64,000 nucleotides of DNA from SURF-32 sp964648365. Its GTDB lineage: Bacteria > Planctomycetota > Phycisphaerae > UBA1845. Position 1 is the stretch's first letter, and every line of letters starts with the position of its first letter. Below the pieces are notes generated by a model. It saw only the letters and a list, made by a program, of their open reading frames with translations. It was not told the DNA's origin and did no database searches. A program made the position numbers and the translations under genes. Positions 36,242-45,310 of the stretch are shown piece after piece. Location of the stretch: the NCBI GenBank assembly GCA_964648365.1, contig CAZYLK010000007.1, positions 1 through 64,000 of the forward strand. Reading direction: 5' to 3'.

Positions 36242-38551
36242 ATGGACCGTCCACACGCCACCGATCATTCCGCATTGGCAGGCCCGGGCCGCCTTGTGTG
36301 GCCGGATCTGCTCAAGGCGGTAGCGATGGCGTGGATCTTCCTGAACCACGTCGTGGAGCCGCTCTTCGGGTACCCGTTGATCGCGAACCCGGCGCCCGGC
36401 TGGCCGCCGTTCGCGGATCGGCTGGAGCAACTTCGGCCCCTCACGGGCTACGGCGTTGCGACCGTCCCGGTTAACGCGGCCCGCTACCTCGGCTGGTTCG
36501 GCGATCAGGGCGTTCAACTGTTCGTGATCCTCAGCGGGTTCTCGCTGGCGTGGTCCGCAATCCACAAGTTCGGATACGCGGCTCTGCCGATGGGGGAGTT
36601 CTACCGACGCCGACTCCTGCGCATCTATCCGATGTGGATCGTGGCCCACATCGGCCTCGGCCTCGCGATGGCTGCGACTGGCATGGGGTCGTCGACGTCC
36701 CTACGTTCCTGGCTGCTGAGCATCGCAGGAGTTCGGTTCCTGCCGTCGCTTTTCTACGCGATCACGCCCGCCTGGTGGTATATCGGGCTGTTGCTCCAAC
36801 TCTATCTCGTATTCCCCCTGCTGTGGCGTGGTTTATTACGCCTCGGATCGATGCGATTCTTCGCCGTGTGCTGCGTCGTGGGTTTTGCCGCCCGCGCGGC
36901 CGGGATGATCGTGCTCGAAGATGCAATGGACGCCTGGCTCCGGGGATCGGTCTTTCTGACGAGGTTGCCCGAGTTCGCATTCGGGATGCTGTTTGCGGCG
37001 CTGGCTCACCGGGGATCCGGACATGTGCCGCTGCTGAAGCTCGCGCCCGCCACTCTTGGACTCATTCTGGTGGCCTACGCCGGCGGGACGGTCCTGTCGC
37101 TCACGTGGGCCGGGATGGTCGTGGCGCCCCTCCTCGTTGGCGTAAGTGCCTTCTTGCTGCTGTACGGGTTGGTGAAGCCACGGACTGGCATCGGGTCTCC
37201 CTGGGCGTGCGCGATTGCCTGGATCGGACGGCACTCGTACTCACTGTTTCTTGTTCACCACCCGGTCATTCAACTTGTGATCGGGAGCGAGCCGCTCCCT
37301 GCGATGCCTGACCACCTGGGCGTGCGGATCGGGATCTGTGTCGTCGGAACGCTGATGACGGCACTGGTCCTGGAGTTCGTGGCCGAGACCGTCCCTGCCT
37401 ACGCGGTCCGAGCCTGCCGCCGCCTGGGCGCCCGACGCACCCTCGCGGCCGCGGGCGCGGGGCTGGGGTTGCTCGTCGCTGGTTTCCTCGCCGCCGATGA
37501 GACTGTCCGACGTTACGATCCGCAGGAGGTATTCGGATGGGGTGAGCGCCCCTCGCTGCAGAGCGACGAGGCGTTCGGCTGGCGTTTGAAGGGCTCTACC
37601 GAGACACGGCTCCGCTGGGAGAGTTACGATTACATCGTCACGGCCAACCGTCTCGGGTTCCCTGGCCCTGACTATCCGGAGGAGCGTAGCGAGGGGTCGA
37701 TTCGCATCATGACGCTGGGCGACGCGTTCACGAGCGCTGAAGGCGTCGATACCGAGGCTGCCTGGCCGCGGCTCTTGGAACGCAATCTGGCGGAGCGCCT
37801 GCCCGATCGGCGCATCGAGGTCCTCAACTTTGCCATCACCGGCCATGGCCCAAATCAGTATGCCGCGATTGCAGATGCATACGTGCCGCGCTTTCGGCCC
37901 GATGTTGTCATCGTCGGGTTTTTCGTGAATGAATATGACGACGTCCTGAGGAGCGACCGCGCCTTTCGCCGCTCCATCGGGTTCGACCGGGTCGCGCCTG
38001 ATTCCTGGGTTTCACGGCTGACGGGCGCACACCTGTTGGCCTGGAGCCGCATGCACGTTTCCCGCTGGCTGAACGAGACCGTGCGCGGCCGGCCCTGGCC
38101 GCACGGCTATTTCCTGGCCCAACTCGCCCCGCTCGAACGCGAAAATGCCAAGGTGACGGGCGCGGGCCGGGATCGCGTCAAGGCGCGGCTCTCCCAGATC
38201 GCTGAGGCGTGCCGCCATGTGGAGGCAACCCTGATCGTCATGATGATCCCCGCCCCGCCGCAGATCTGCGACGCACGCGACCTGGCCTACTTTCCGCGGC
38301 ACGTCGAACTGGACGATCCGCACCGATTTGACGTGGATCAGCCGCAGCGCGTCACGCGCGAACTTTGCGCGGGACTGGGGATTCCCACATACGACCTTCG
38401 GCCGCTTCTCACCTCGCTTTCGGAGTGCCCCTATCAGCCCCGCAACCTGCACTGGACCGAACGGGGTCACGCGGCGGTAGCCGCTTCCATGGCCGAGGTG
38501 CTGCTGGCCGCGCCCATGTTCAACGTTCCTTCGTCGCGGAGCGCACCGTGA
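36242..38551 (+). CDS. Acyltransferase-3 / SGNH-like fusion (OafA-type), nucleophile replaced
   Basis: A 769-residue protein that in this family O-acylates cell-surface polysaccharide. Residues about 15-420 form the acyltransferase-3 membrane domain: RLVWPDLLKAVAMAWIFLNH (catalytic His region), FGDQGVQLFVILSGFSLAWS, FYRRRLLRIYPMW. The C-terminal part from about 430 has an SGNH-like fold: LGDAFTSAEGVDTEAAW, NFAITGHGPNQ, VGFFVNEYDD, NLHWTERGHAAVA. The expected catalytic Ser of GDS is Ala495 (codon GCG), and the Asp of the C-terminal D-x-H is Asn735, with His737 kept. The last gene of the pair starts in its stop codon (GTGA). Confidence 0.82.
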   Translation: MDRPHATDHSALAGPGRLVWPDLLKAVAMAWIFLNHVVEPLFGYPLIANPAPGWPPFADRLEQLRPLTGYGVATVPVNAARYLGWFGDQGVQLFVILSGFSLAWSAIHKFGYAALPMGEFYRRRLLRIYPMWIVAHIGLGLAMAATGMGSSTSLRSWLLSIAGVRFLPSLFYAITPAWWYIGLLLQLYLVFPLLWRGLLRLGSMRFFAVCCVVGFAARAAGMIVLEDAMDAWLRGSVFLTRLPEFAFGMLFAALAHRGSGHVPLLKLAPATLGLILVAYAGGTVLSLTWAGMVVAPLLVGVSAFLLLYGLVKPRTGIGSPWACAIAWIGRHSYSLFLVHHPVIQLVIGSEPLPAMPDHLGVRIGICVVGTLMTALVLEFVAETVPAYAVRACRRLGARRTLAAAGAGLGLLVAGFLAADETVRRYDPQEVFGWGERPSLQSDEAFGWRLKGSTETRLRWESYDYIVTANRLGFPGPDYPEERSEGSIRIMTLGDAFTSAEGVDTEAAWPRLLERNLAERLPDRRIEVLNFAITGHGPNQYAAIADAYVPRFRPDVVIVGFFVNEYDDVLRSDRAFRRSIGFDRVAPDSWVSRLTGAHLLAWSRMHVSRWLNETVRGRPWPHGYFLAQLAPLERENAKVTGAGRDRVKARLSQIAEACRHVEATLIVMMIPAPPQICDARDLAYFPRHVELDDPHRFDVDQPQRVTRELCAGLGIPTYDLRPLLTSLSECPYQPRNLHWTERGHAAVAASMAEVLLAAPMFNVPSSRSAP

Positions 38552-40122
38552 GCTTTATTTCACCGAACAAACCTGACCCGGGTGGGACTTTGGATGCACC
38601 CGATCCGACGCCGCCACGGTTCGTTCGGCATCTGATCACGTTCTATTGCCTCGCCCACATCCTGTTTCTGGCGTGGCTGTTCGTGAATCACGTCCGGTTT
38701 CCGTTGCTCCTCGACTTGATGGAAGGGACGGTGCTTCAGCACGTCGAGCGCGCCGCGGCCGGGAAGTTTGTCTATCCGGAGCCGACGGCGGAGTATGTGC
38801 CGCTGGCCTACAACGTCGGTTACTACCTGCTCGCCGTTCCCTTCACGTCCGTGTTCGGCGTCAATCTCGCCACGCTGCGCCTGGTGGCCATTCTGGGAAC
38901 GGTGATCAGCGGTATCATCGTCGGGCTGGCGGTTCATCAGCAGACACGCTCCCGCTGGTGGGCGTTTGTGGCCGTGGGGCTGTTCGCGGCCGCCTACCGC
39001 GTCATGGACGCCTATCTCGATACGGCGCACAGCGACTCCTGGCTGCTCTGCAGCGCGCTGCTGGGTACCTGCATTTTGGATCGCCGCCGCTCCCTGGGCT
39101 GGTCGCTCGTCGGAGTGGCCGTGCTTGCATCGGCGTTCTGGTTCAAGCAGCACGGCGCGATCTTCACCATCGGCGGCGTTTTGTATGTGACGTTTCGTGA
39201 CGGATGGCGTCGAGCGATGCCCTGCTGGGTTCTCGCGGCCCTCCTCGGTCCTGTATCGTATCTGCTTCTCGGCCCCGCCCTGTTCGGACCCCGATATCAC
39301 TATTTCACGTGGACCGTTCCGGCGCAGTGGTCGACGCTCAATCCTCGGACGCTGTACGTGTATTTCGGATTTGTTGCCATTTCGTATCCTCTGCTGTCGA
39401 CGGTCGCTGCGTTCAGTTGGGCGCGCACGGTTATAGTCGAGAAGGGCCGCTTCGGCGCGTGGCATGCCCAGGCCGTCAGCGCGATGTTGACCGGCGCGAT
39501 GGCGGCGATGGATAACGGGTGCTCCTTCAACGTGTTCATCCCGATGGGAACGTGGTTCATCATCCTCGGTTCGATCGGGCTGGCGGACCTGGCGTCGTCG
39601 CCAAGATGGCGCCGATTCGGCGCGCCGTGGTGTGCGCTGGGCGTGACCCTTGCCGTATTCGTGTACGACCCGCGCACCGTCATCATGCCCGCTGACGCCT
39701 CGAGTCGTCTCGAAGAGATGGTGTCGACGCTGAAGGCACTGGGGCGGTCCGTCTATGCCCCGACACTGGGTCAACTTCCCGGCGAGTATCGGCTCTACCC
39801 CGCGGCGCACTGGGTGGCGCTGGCCGACATGAGTCGCGGGCCCTTCTCGTCCGCGATCACCGGGCGCGAGTGGGTCCAGAACCTGCTGTCACCCATGCAG
39901 ACGCGTCAGCCGCGTCCGGCCATCCTGACCCACGCCCCCCTCCACGAGCAACACGGCGTCCAGTTCCTGGCGTCCGAGTATGAACTGGCGGCGGACTTTG
40001 GTGATCGCTTTCGGGCGCTGCGTACGTTGCCCGGGAGGTACGATCACGGCTGGCCGCGCTATCTATATTTGCCTCTCGACGACGATTTCCAGGTTGGCCC
40101 GGCGGACAGCGCCGAACCGTAG
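38548..40122 (+). CDS. Multi-pass membrane protein, GT39/GT87-like
   Basis: A 524-residue membrane protein with about ten helices. The N-terminal loop DLMEGTVLQHVERAAAGKFVYPEP and AEYVPLAYNVGYYLLAVP resembles membrane glycosyltransferases of the GT39/GT87 clan, with an acidic residue after the first helix. The C-terminal soluble part has no recognised domain. The GTG start overlaps the acyltransferase stop by four bases, so the two are co-translated and probably act on the same surface glycan. Convergent with ruvX. Confidence 0.65.
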   Translation: MSFISPNKPDPGGTLDAPDPTPPRFVRHLITFYCLAHILFLAWLFVNHVRFPLLLDLMEGTVLQHVERAAAGKFVYPEPTAEYVPLAYNVGYYLLAVPFTSVFGVNLATLRLVAILGTVISGIIVGLAVHQQTRSRWWAFVAVGLFAAAYRVMDAYLDTAHSDSWLLCSALLGTCILDRRRSLGWSLVGVAVLASAFWFKQHGAIFTIGGVLYVTFRDGWRRAMPCWVLAALLGPVSYLLLGPALFGPRYHYFTWTVPAQWSTLNPRTLYVYFGFVAISYPLLSTVAAFSWARTVIVEKGRFGAWHAQAVSAMLTGAMAAMDNGCSFNVFIPMGTWFIILGSIGLADLASSPRWRRFGAPWCALGVTLAVFVYDPRTVIMPADASSRLEEMVSTLKALGRSVYAPTLGQLPGEYRLYPAAHWVALADMSRGPFSSAITGREWVQNLLSPMQTRQPRPAILTHAPLHEQHGVQFLASEYELAADFGDRFRALRTLPGRYDHGWPRYLYLPLDDDFQVGPADSAEP

Positions 40123-40165
40123 GGAACCGGGCTCGTCGTTCGTGAAACAGTCAACGTGGGCCCGC

Positions 40166-40666
40166 TCATCGGTAAGTCGGAACGTCGGGGTCGGGCCGCC
40201 AGCCGTTCCCATCCAAGAAACCCTGCAAGATCATCTGCGCGGCGATGCGGTCGATGCGCGCGCGGCGTTTCTTCCTGGACAGATCGGAATCGCGCAGCGC
40301 GTCCTCCGCCGCGGCGGAGGAGAGGCGTTCGTCCCACAGGTAGAGCGGCAGCCGGGTCAGGGTGGCGAGGGTTCGTCCGAACCGGCGGGTGACCTGCGCT
40401 TGTGGGCCTTCGGTGCCGTCCATGTTCAGGGGCAGGCCCAGCACGATGGCGACGGGCTGGAAATCTGCCATCGCCTGCTGAATCTTCCGCGCTGCGGCCT
40501 CATCGCCCCCGCTTGCGTCGATGGTCGTCAGGGGTGAGGCGATGGAACACGCGGGGTCGCAGATTGCCAGGCCGATGCGCTTGCGGCCGTAGTCTACGCC
40601 CAGCAGCCGTCCCGGCGGGGGGGCGGCAGGCTCAGGGCTGTCAGATGAATCGGTCGGATTGCTCAA
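40166..40666 (-). CDS. ruvX: Putative pre-16S rRNA nuclease / Holliday junction resolvase-like
   Basis: A 166-residue RNase H-fold protein of the YqgF/RuvX family. Signatures are GRLLGVDYGRKRIGLAI (first catalytic Asp), IVLGLPLNMDGTEGPQA, LYLWDERLSSAAAE (Glu) and RIDRIAAQMILQGFLD (final Asp). In E. coli the homologue matures the 5' end of 16S rRNA. A Pro/Ser-rich N-terminal extension of some 18 residues precedes the core. Confidence 0.93.
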   Translation of the reverse strand: MSNPTDSSDSPEPAAPPPGRLLGVDYGRKRIGLAICDPACSIASPLTTIDASGGDEAAARKIQQAMADFQPVAIVLGLPLNMDGTEGPQAQVTRRFGRTLATLTRLPLYLWDERLSSAAAEDALRDSDLSRKKRRARIDRIAAQMILQGFLDGNGWRPDPDVPTYR

Positions 40667-40703
40667 GCGAGTCGCACCGCGCTGGTGACTCGGGCTGAGA
40701 ACG

Positions 40704-40730
40704 TCCGCGCGGGCTTCAAGCCACGCGGCT
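40704..40730. repeat. Palindrome between manC and ruvX
   Basis: CGCGGGC-TTCAA-GCC(A)CGCG forms a stem with one bulged A. Its core GGGCTTCAAGCC is close to that of the panB palindrome (GGGCTTCCAGCC), so it may belong to the same dispersed family. Confidence 0.35.
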
Positions 40731-40846
40731 CGCTTCGTGATTCAATGTCCTGCGCGTTCCCGGCGCGGATCATTCTATATGCGCCATTCGCCCCGCCACG
40801 GGCAGACTTGCAGCATTCGCTGTTCACCATTCCAACCGGGGGGGCG

Positions 40847-41917
40847 TCAGAGAAACTGCTCACCAAACTCCTTGCGGACCTTGTCCACCAGTTCCTTGAT
40901 GCCTTGCGAATCACGCTTCTTGCAGATGAGCGTGGCGTCTTCCGAGTGGACGATGACCAGATCGTCCACGCCGATGGTCGCGATCAGGTGGTCATCCTCG
41001 GTCACGACGATGTTGCCGCGCGAGCCGAGATGAATCGCGTTGCGGGCCACGGTCAGATTGCCCGACTCGTCCGTTTCGTGCAGCGATTCCAGTGCCGTCC
41101 ACGAGCCCACGTCGACCCAGTTGCAATCCAGCGCTACCACCAGCACCTTCTGGGCCCGCTCCATGATGGCGAAGTCCACCGAGATCTTCATCAGCGTGGG
41201 GTACAGCAGTTGCAGCTTGCGGGTGCGCTCTTCGCCGCGCCAGTGGGCGGCGATCTCGCGGAAGGCGTCGTGTGAGTGCGGCAGGTGCTCCTTGAGCTCC
41301 TTCAGGATCGTGTTCGCGCGCCACGCGAACATGCCGCTGTTCCAGTAGTACTCGCCGCTGCTGACGTACTTGGTGGCGACGGCCAGGTTCGGCTTTTCGG
41401 TGAACTCGCTGACGTGGTACACGCCTGGCTCGACGCGCTCTCCGCGATGGACGTATCCGTAGCCGGTATGCGGGCTGGTCGGGCGCACGCCGAAGGTCAC
41501 CAGGCCGTCCGGGTGCTCCTCGGCGACCTTGAACGCGAGTTCGACCGAGGTGGCGAACTTGTCCAGCGGGGCGATGACGTGATCGGCCGTAAAGACGCCC
41601 ATCGTGGCTTCGGCGTCGCGCTCGGCCAGGATCGCCGCGCCCAGCCCAATGGCGTTGACCGTGTCGCGGGCGACCGGCTCGCCGATCAGGTTGGACGGGG
41701 GTAGTTCGGGAATTTCCTCCGCGACCAGCGGGATATGCACCTCGTTGGTGATGACGTTGATCTGTTCCGGCGGCAGAATCAGCGAGACACGCTCGTACGC
41801 CTGGCGCATCAGGCTCGCCCCGCCGGAAAGGCGCAGCACCTGCTTCGGCCGCTTCTGCCGGCTCAGGGGCCACAGCCGCGTGCCTGCGCCGCCGGCCATG
41901 ATCAGGGCATGTCGCAT
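40847..41917 (-). CDS. manC: Mannose-1-phosphate guanylyltransferase
   Basis: A 356-residue nucleotidyltransferase making GDP-mannose from GTP and mannose-1-phosphate. The N-terminal signature ALIMAGGAGTRLWPLSR...RPKQ is complete, followed by GEPVARDT, TADHVIAP, FTEKPNL and YYWNSGMFAW. It is the short type without a C-terminal isomerase domain. GDP-mannose would feed the mannose-containing glycan implied by the GH38-like enzyme and transferases upstream (inference). Confidence 0.93.
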   Translation of the reverse strand: MRHALIMAGGAGTRLWPLSRQKRPKQVLRLSGGASLMRQAYERVSLILPPEQINVITNEVHIPLVAEEIPELPPSNLIGEPVARDTVNAIGLGAAILAERDAEATMGVFTADHVIAPLDKFATSVELAFKVAEEHPDGLVTFGVRPTSPHTGYGYVHRGERVEPGVYHVSEFTEKPNLAVATKYVSSGEYYWNSGMFAWRANTILKELKEHLPHSHDAFREIAAHWRGEERTRKLQLLYPTLMKISVDFAIMERAQKVLVVALDCNWVDVGSWTALESLHETDESGNLTVARNAIHLGSRGNIVVTEDDHLIATIGVDDLVIVHSEDATLICKKRDSQGIKELVDKVRKEFGEQFL

Positions 41918-42025
41918 TGCTGTTACCTCTGCGCTTGGCCGATCTCGATCCTCGGCCGGACTCTCACGGCCGAAGCGGCCGCGGTCCGGTCCTCGCCGAC
42001 GAACCGCGGGCGACGCTCGTCGCCG

Positions 42026-44206
42026 TCAGCCCACGTCGTAATAGTCCACCCGACGCAGGTCCGAGAATTCCAGCACCCATGACAGCCGGCGTCCACTCTG
42101 GAAGGCGACCTCCACGTGCGTCCGCCGCGAGCCACGCATGAACGAGACGACCTGGCCCAGTCCGTGGCTCGGGTGCTCGACAATCGTGCCAATCGTCCAC
42201 TCTTCGATGTCATCCGGCAAGCGGCCCTCATCCGGAGGCTCCGCCCGGCGCGGTCGGCCGCCCGGCCGCGCTCCCTCCCATTCTAGGAGGTCGGCCGGCA
42301 CTTCGTCGAGAAACCGCGACCGAACCCGCCGGGTCTGCATGCCGCGGAGCAGGCGATACTGTGCCCAACTCAGCGTCAGCCGCTCTTTCGCCCGCGTGAA
42401 CCCGACGAAGCAGAGCCGCCGCTCCTCCTCGACCGCGGCCTCGTCCTCACGCTCGTCGCCTCGCTGCATGGGCAGCACGCCCTCCTCCAGGCCGGTGACG
42501 TAGACGATCGGAAACTCCAGCCCCTTGGCCGCGTGCAACGTCATCAGCGTCGCCGCGTCGCCGTCGCGCAGGCCATCCACGTCGGACAGCAGGCTGGTGT
42601 GCTCCAGCCAGTCGATCAGCGTTGTGCCGGGATGGTTGCGCTCGAACTCGCGGGCGCCGCTGATGAGTTCGTCGATGTTCGCCGACGGATCGCGGTCCGG
42701 CGTGGCCTCGGCCCGGTACATCGCCCGCAGGCCCGACAGGCTCACGACGTGGTCGATCAGTTCATGCGGCGGGCCGTCGAGGCTGCTGCGGAAGCCGCGC
42801 ATCAGGGCGCCGAACTCCGCCACCTTGCCGCCCGAGCGACCCACGTCGTCGAGCGAACCCGCGGTGCCGGTCACTACGTCGAACAGCCGCACGCCCAGCC
42901 GCACCGCCTGATTGCGCAGCCGCTCGATCGTCGTCGTGCCGATCCCGCGGGCCGGCGTGTTGATGATCCGCAGCAGCGACACCTCGTCGGCCGGGTTGAT
43001 GATGGCGTTGAGGTAGCCCAGGACGTCTTTGATTTCCTTGCGGGCGTAGAACTCCAGCCCGCGGGCCACGACGTAGGGGATGCCGCGGGCCAGGAACGCC
43101 TCTTCCAGCGACCGGCTCTGGGCATTGGTGCGATAGAAGACGGCCATGTCGCGTCGCGGGGCGCCGCTGGCGACGAGCCGCAGAATGTCCTCCGCGACGT
43201 GGGCGGCCTCCTGGTCACCGCTCTCGACCTCGATCACCCGAACGCCGGGGCCTTCCGGGTTTTCCGTCCACAGCGCCTTCGCTTTGCGCTGCACGTTGGC
43301 GCTGATCAGCGCGTCCGCCACGGCCAGGATCCGCTTGGTCGAGCGGTAGTTCTGCTCCAGCCGCACGACAGCCGCGCTGGGATAGTCGCGCTCGAACGAC
43401 AGGATGTTGCCAATGTCCGCCCCGCGCCAGCCATAGATGGACTGGTCCGGGTCGCCCGTGGCGCAGATGTTGTTGTGCGTGCGGGTAAGCTGGCGGGCGA
43501 TCTCGTACTGAGCGGCGTTGGTGTCCTGGTATTCGTCGATCAGCAGGAAGCGATGCCGGCTGGCCAGCGACGTACGGAACGCTTCGTTTTCGCCCAGCAG
43601 CAGGGCGGTGCGCATCAGCAGATCGTCGAAGTCGAGCGCGTTGTAGCGCGCGAGCAAGCCTTCGTAGGCGCGATAGACCCGCGCGAGTTTCCTGGCGAAA
43701 TACTCGCCCGCGTCGCGCTCGAACCGGTCGGGGGTCTGAAGAGCGTTCTTGGCTCGGCCGATGACGGCGTCGAGGCGGGCCGGCGAAAAGTTGGTGGTGT
43801 CGAGTTCGCACGCCTCGACCGCCTCCTTGATGACGCGGCGGCGGTCGTCGCGGTCGAAGATGGTGAAGTTCGCGTCAAGACCGGCGATGTCGTGATGAAT
43901 CCGCAGCGTGCGGGCGCAGAACGAGTGAAACGTGCAGGCCAAAATGCCCTGCGGCGCGCCCAGCGCCTCGATCCGGTCGCGCATCTCCTGAGCGGCCTTG
44001 TTGGTGAAGGTGATGGCCAGCACCTCCCACGGCCGCGCCGCGACGCACGCCAGGTGCGCCGCCCGCCGCGTGATCACCCGAGTCTTCCCGCTCCCCGCCC
44101 CCGCCAGCACCAGCAGCGGCCCCTCCACATGCCGCACGGCCGCCGCCTGGGCGTCGGTGAGGCTCTCCAGGAGCGAATCGATGAATGGCGTGCGTCCGTG
44201 CGACAT
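42026..44206 (-). CDS. pcrA: UvrD/PcrA-type DNA helicase
   Basis: A 726-residue superfamily 1A 3'-5' helicase of DNA repair. Motifs in order: Q-motif LTDAQAAAV; Walker A LAGAGSGKTRV; Ia ITFTNKAAQEM; II LLIDEYQDTN; III GDPDQSIYGWRGA; IV LEQNYRST; V LMTLHAAKGLEF; VI RLCFVGFTRAKERL. The C-terminus (GTIVEHPSHGLGQVVSF) is the Tudor-like domain that in PcrA/UvrD contacts RNA polymerase. The ATG at 44206 gives a normal N-terminus; no strong ribosome site is visible. Confidence 0.93.
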   Translation of the reverse strand: MSHGRTPFIDSLLESLTDAQAAAVRHVEGPLLVLAGAGSGKTRVITRRAAHLACVAARPWEVLAITFTNKAAQEMRDRIEALGAPQGILACTFHSFCARTLRIHHDIAGLDANFTIFDRDDRRRVIKEAVEACELDTTNFSPARLDAVIGRAKNALQTPDRFERDAGEYFARKLARVYRAYEGLLARYNALDFDDLLMRTALLLGENEAFRTSLASRHRFLLIDEYQDTNAAQYEIARQLTRTHNNICATGDPDQSIYGWRGADIGNILSFERDYPSAAVVRLEQNYRSTKRILAVADALISANVQRKAKALWTENPEGPGVRVIEVESGDQEAAHVAEDILRLVASGAPRRDMAVFYRTNAQSRSLEEAFLARGIPYVVARGLEFYARKEIKDVLGYLNAIINPADEVSLLRIINTPARGIGTTTIERLRNQAVRLGVRLFDVVTGTAGSLDDVGRSGGKVAEFGALMRGFRSSLDGPPHELIDHVVSLSGLRAMYRAEATPDRDPSANIDELISGAREFERNHPGTTLIDWLEHTSLLSDVDGLRDGDAATLMTLHAAKGLEFPIVYVTGLEEGVLPMQRGDEREDEAAVEEERRLCFVGFTRAKERLTLSWAQYRLLRGMQTRRVRSRFLDEVPADLLEWEGARPGGRPRRAEPPDEGRLPDDIEEWTIGTIVEHPSHGLGQVVSFMRGSRRTHVEVAFQSGRRLSWVLEFSDLRRVDYYDVG

Positions 44207-44291
44207 CGGGGGAGAGGGTAGTCGGCGGGCGGCGGAGCGTCCATCGCGCGAACGCGGCACCGCGCGGCCGTGAGCGGCGGCGTGCGCGACG

Positions 44292-44648
44292 CTATGTAAG
44301 CCTGCGCATCCGATGCCGGCCCGGTTCAACGACGACGAAAGCGAACCGTAGTTCTTCTTCGGCGTACAGCGCCAATACCCGACCGAGTTCTTGATGCACC
44401 GCGTCCTGAGTGGAGGGCGTGATCCGAAGGTAGATGACTCCAGTGCCCATGCTCTGGAGAAACACCAGCGCTCCGAAATCGCGATCGCGCGTCAACAGGA
44501 TGCGCTGCTGCTCGCTGGCCAGGCGCAGCAACTCGGCGTCGCTTGCCCGAGACAGGCCGAGTTCCAGCGCCCGGACGACGTCGTGCCCGAAGCTCTTCAG
44601 GAAGCGGATCGTGACCGCATAGACATCCTGATCGGCCAGGAATCTCAT
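44292..44648 (-). CDS. DUF5615 PIN-like protein (putative toxin)
   Basis: A 118-residue protein. MRFLADQDV at the N-terminus (acidic residues), LLTRDRDFGAL in the middle and the small alpha/beta size fit the DUF5615/Mut7-C-like PIN family, usually paired with DUF433 as a toxin-antitoxin-like unit. The upstream DUF433 stop overlaps its ATG (ATGA). RNase activity is inferred from the family only. Confidence 0.85.
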   Translation of the reverse strand: MRFLADQDVYAVTIRFLKSFGHDVVRALELGLSRASDAELLRLASEQQRILLTRDRDFGALVFLQSMGTGVIYLRITPSTQDAVHQELGRVLALYAEEELRFAFVVVEPGRHRMRRLT

Positions 44649-44875
44649 TGCGCCGATGCCAGGTGAATGTCCTCAGCGGTGAGGATGTCGATCGCGTACT
44701 GAATACACGCGCGGACGTCGTCCGGCTGAATATCCGGATAGTAGTCGCGGATGATCTGGTCGAAGGCGATTCCCTCTCGGACCAATTCGAGCACGCTCTG
44801 GACGGGAATGCGAGTCCCTGCGATACAGGGTTTGCCGAAATGAACCGCCGAGTTGATCTCGATTCGACCTCTCAT
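44645..44875 (-). CDS. DUF433 protein (putative antitoxin)
   Basis: A 76-residue protein. FGKPCIAGTRIPVQSVLELV, GIAFDQIIRDYYPDIQPDDV and ACIQYA are hallmark DUF433 motifs (winged-helix-like DNA-binding fold). The ATG at 44875 has GGAGC just upstream; the longer frame is not family-like. It is immediately upstream of and coupled to the DUF5615 gene, the usual order. Confidence 0.87.
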   Translation of the reverse strand: MRGRIEINSAVHFGKPCIAGTRIPVQSVLELVREGIAFDQIIRDYYPDIQPDDVRACIQYAIDILTAEDIHLASAQ

Positions 44876-44915
44876 GATTGCTCCACCTTTCTTCCAAGGA
44901 CGGGCGGCCGCACGT

Positions 44916-45018
44916 TCATGCGCCCACGAGCGGCTCGTCGCGCTCCTCCATGCGCCAAGCGGCATAACCCAGCACCTCGTCAATGTCCTTGGTGAGAATC
45001 AGCGAATACGGCCCTCAT
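44916..45018 (-). pseudogene. Remnant of a PIN-type toxin after the antitoxin
   Basis: An ATG overlaps the antitoxin stop codon (ATGA), the normal coupling for such pairs. The frame reads MRAVFADS, as VapC-type PIN proteins often begin, but stops after 12 codons. In another frame a 27-codon stretch (ILTKDIDEVLGYAAWRMEER...) leads to a stop at 44916. The toxin body seems to be deleted. The PIN identity rests on eight residues and the position, so it is tentative. Confidence 0.4.
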
Positions 45019-45257
45019 TGTTTCGGAGTTCCGTACACGTAATGATCCAACTGGTCGTTCAGGTCCGGCGGTAGCTTCGCCCACTCGCTCTCTGGAATGC
45101 GGGACGCGATTTCGGCGATGACCTCTTCGATCGGACGGTGCTCGCTGGCGCTTGCGTTGTCGTCGCGCAGGATCACCTCGACTTCAGCGCCTTCGGGCAA
45201 GTCGACGTTCTCGTCGAACACAACCTTGCCCTCTTGAACGTGTCCTCGATAGACCAT
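45015..45257 (-). CDS. AF2212/DUF104-like antitoxin, apparently orphaned
   Basis: An 80-residue protein. MVYRGHVQEGKVVFDENV and LPEGAEVEVIL resemble AbrB-like/AF2212-type antitoxins with a DNA-binding beta fold, and the C-terminal WAKLPPDLNDQLDHYVYGTPK is the toxin-contact tail seen in such proteins. AGGAGT precedes the ATG. Its partner toxin appears truncated to a few codons. Confidence 0.75.
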   Translation of the reverse strand: MVYRGHVQEGKVVFDENVDLPEGAEVEVILRDDNASASEHRPIEEVIAEIASRIPESEWAKLPPDLNDQLDHYVYGTPKQ

Positions 45258-45310
45258 CGTCAGACTCCTGTTGCGGCATTGTAGCCGATCCTGTCTCGGC
45301 AGGGCACCCC

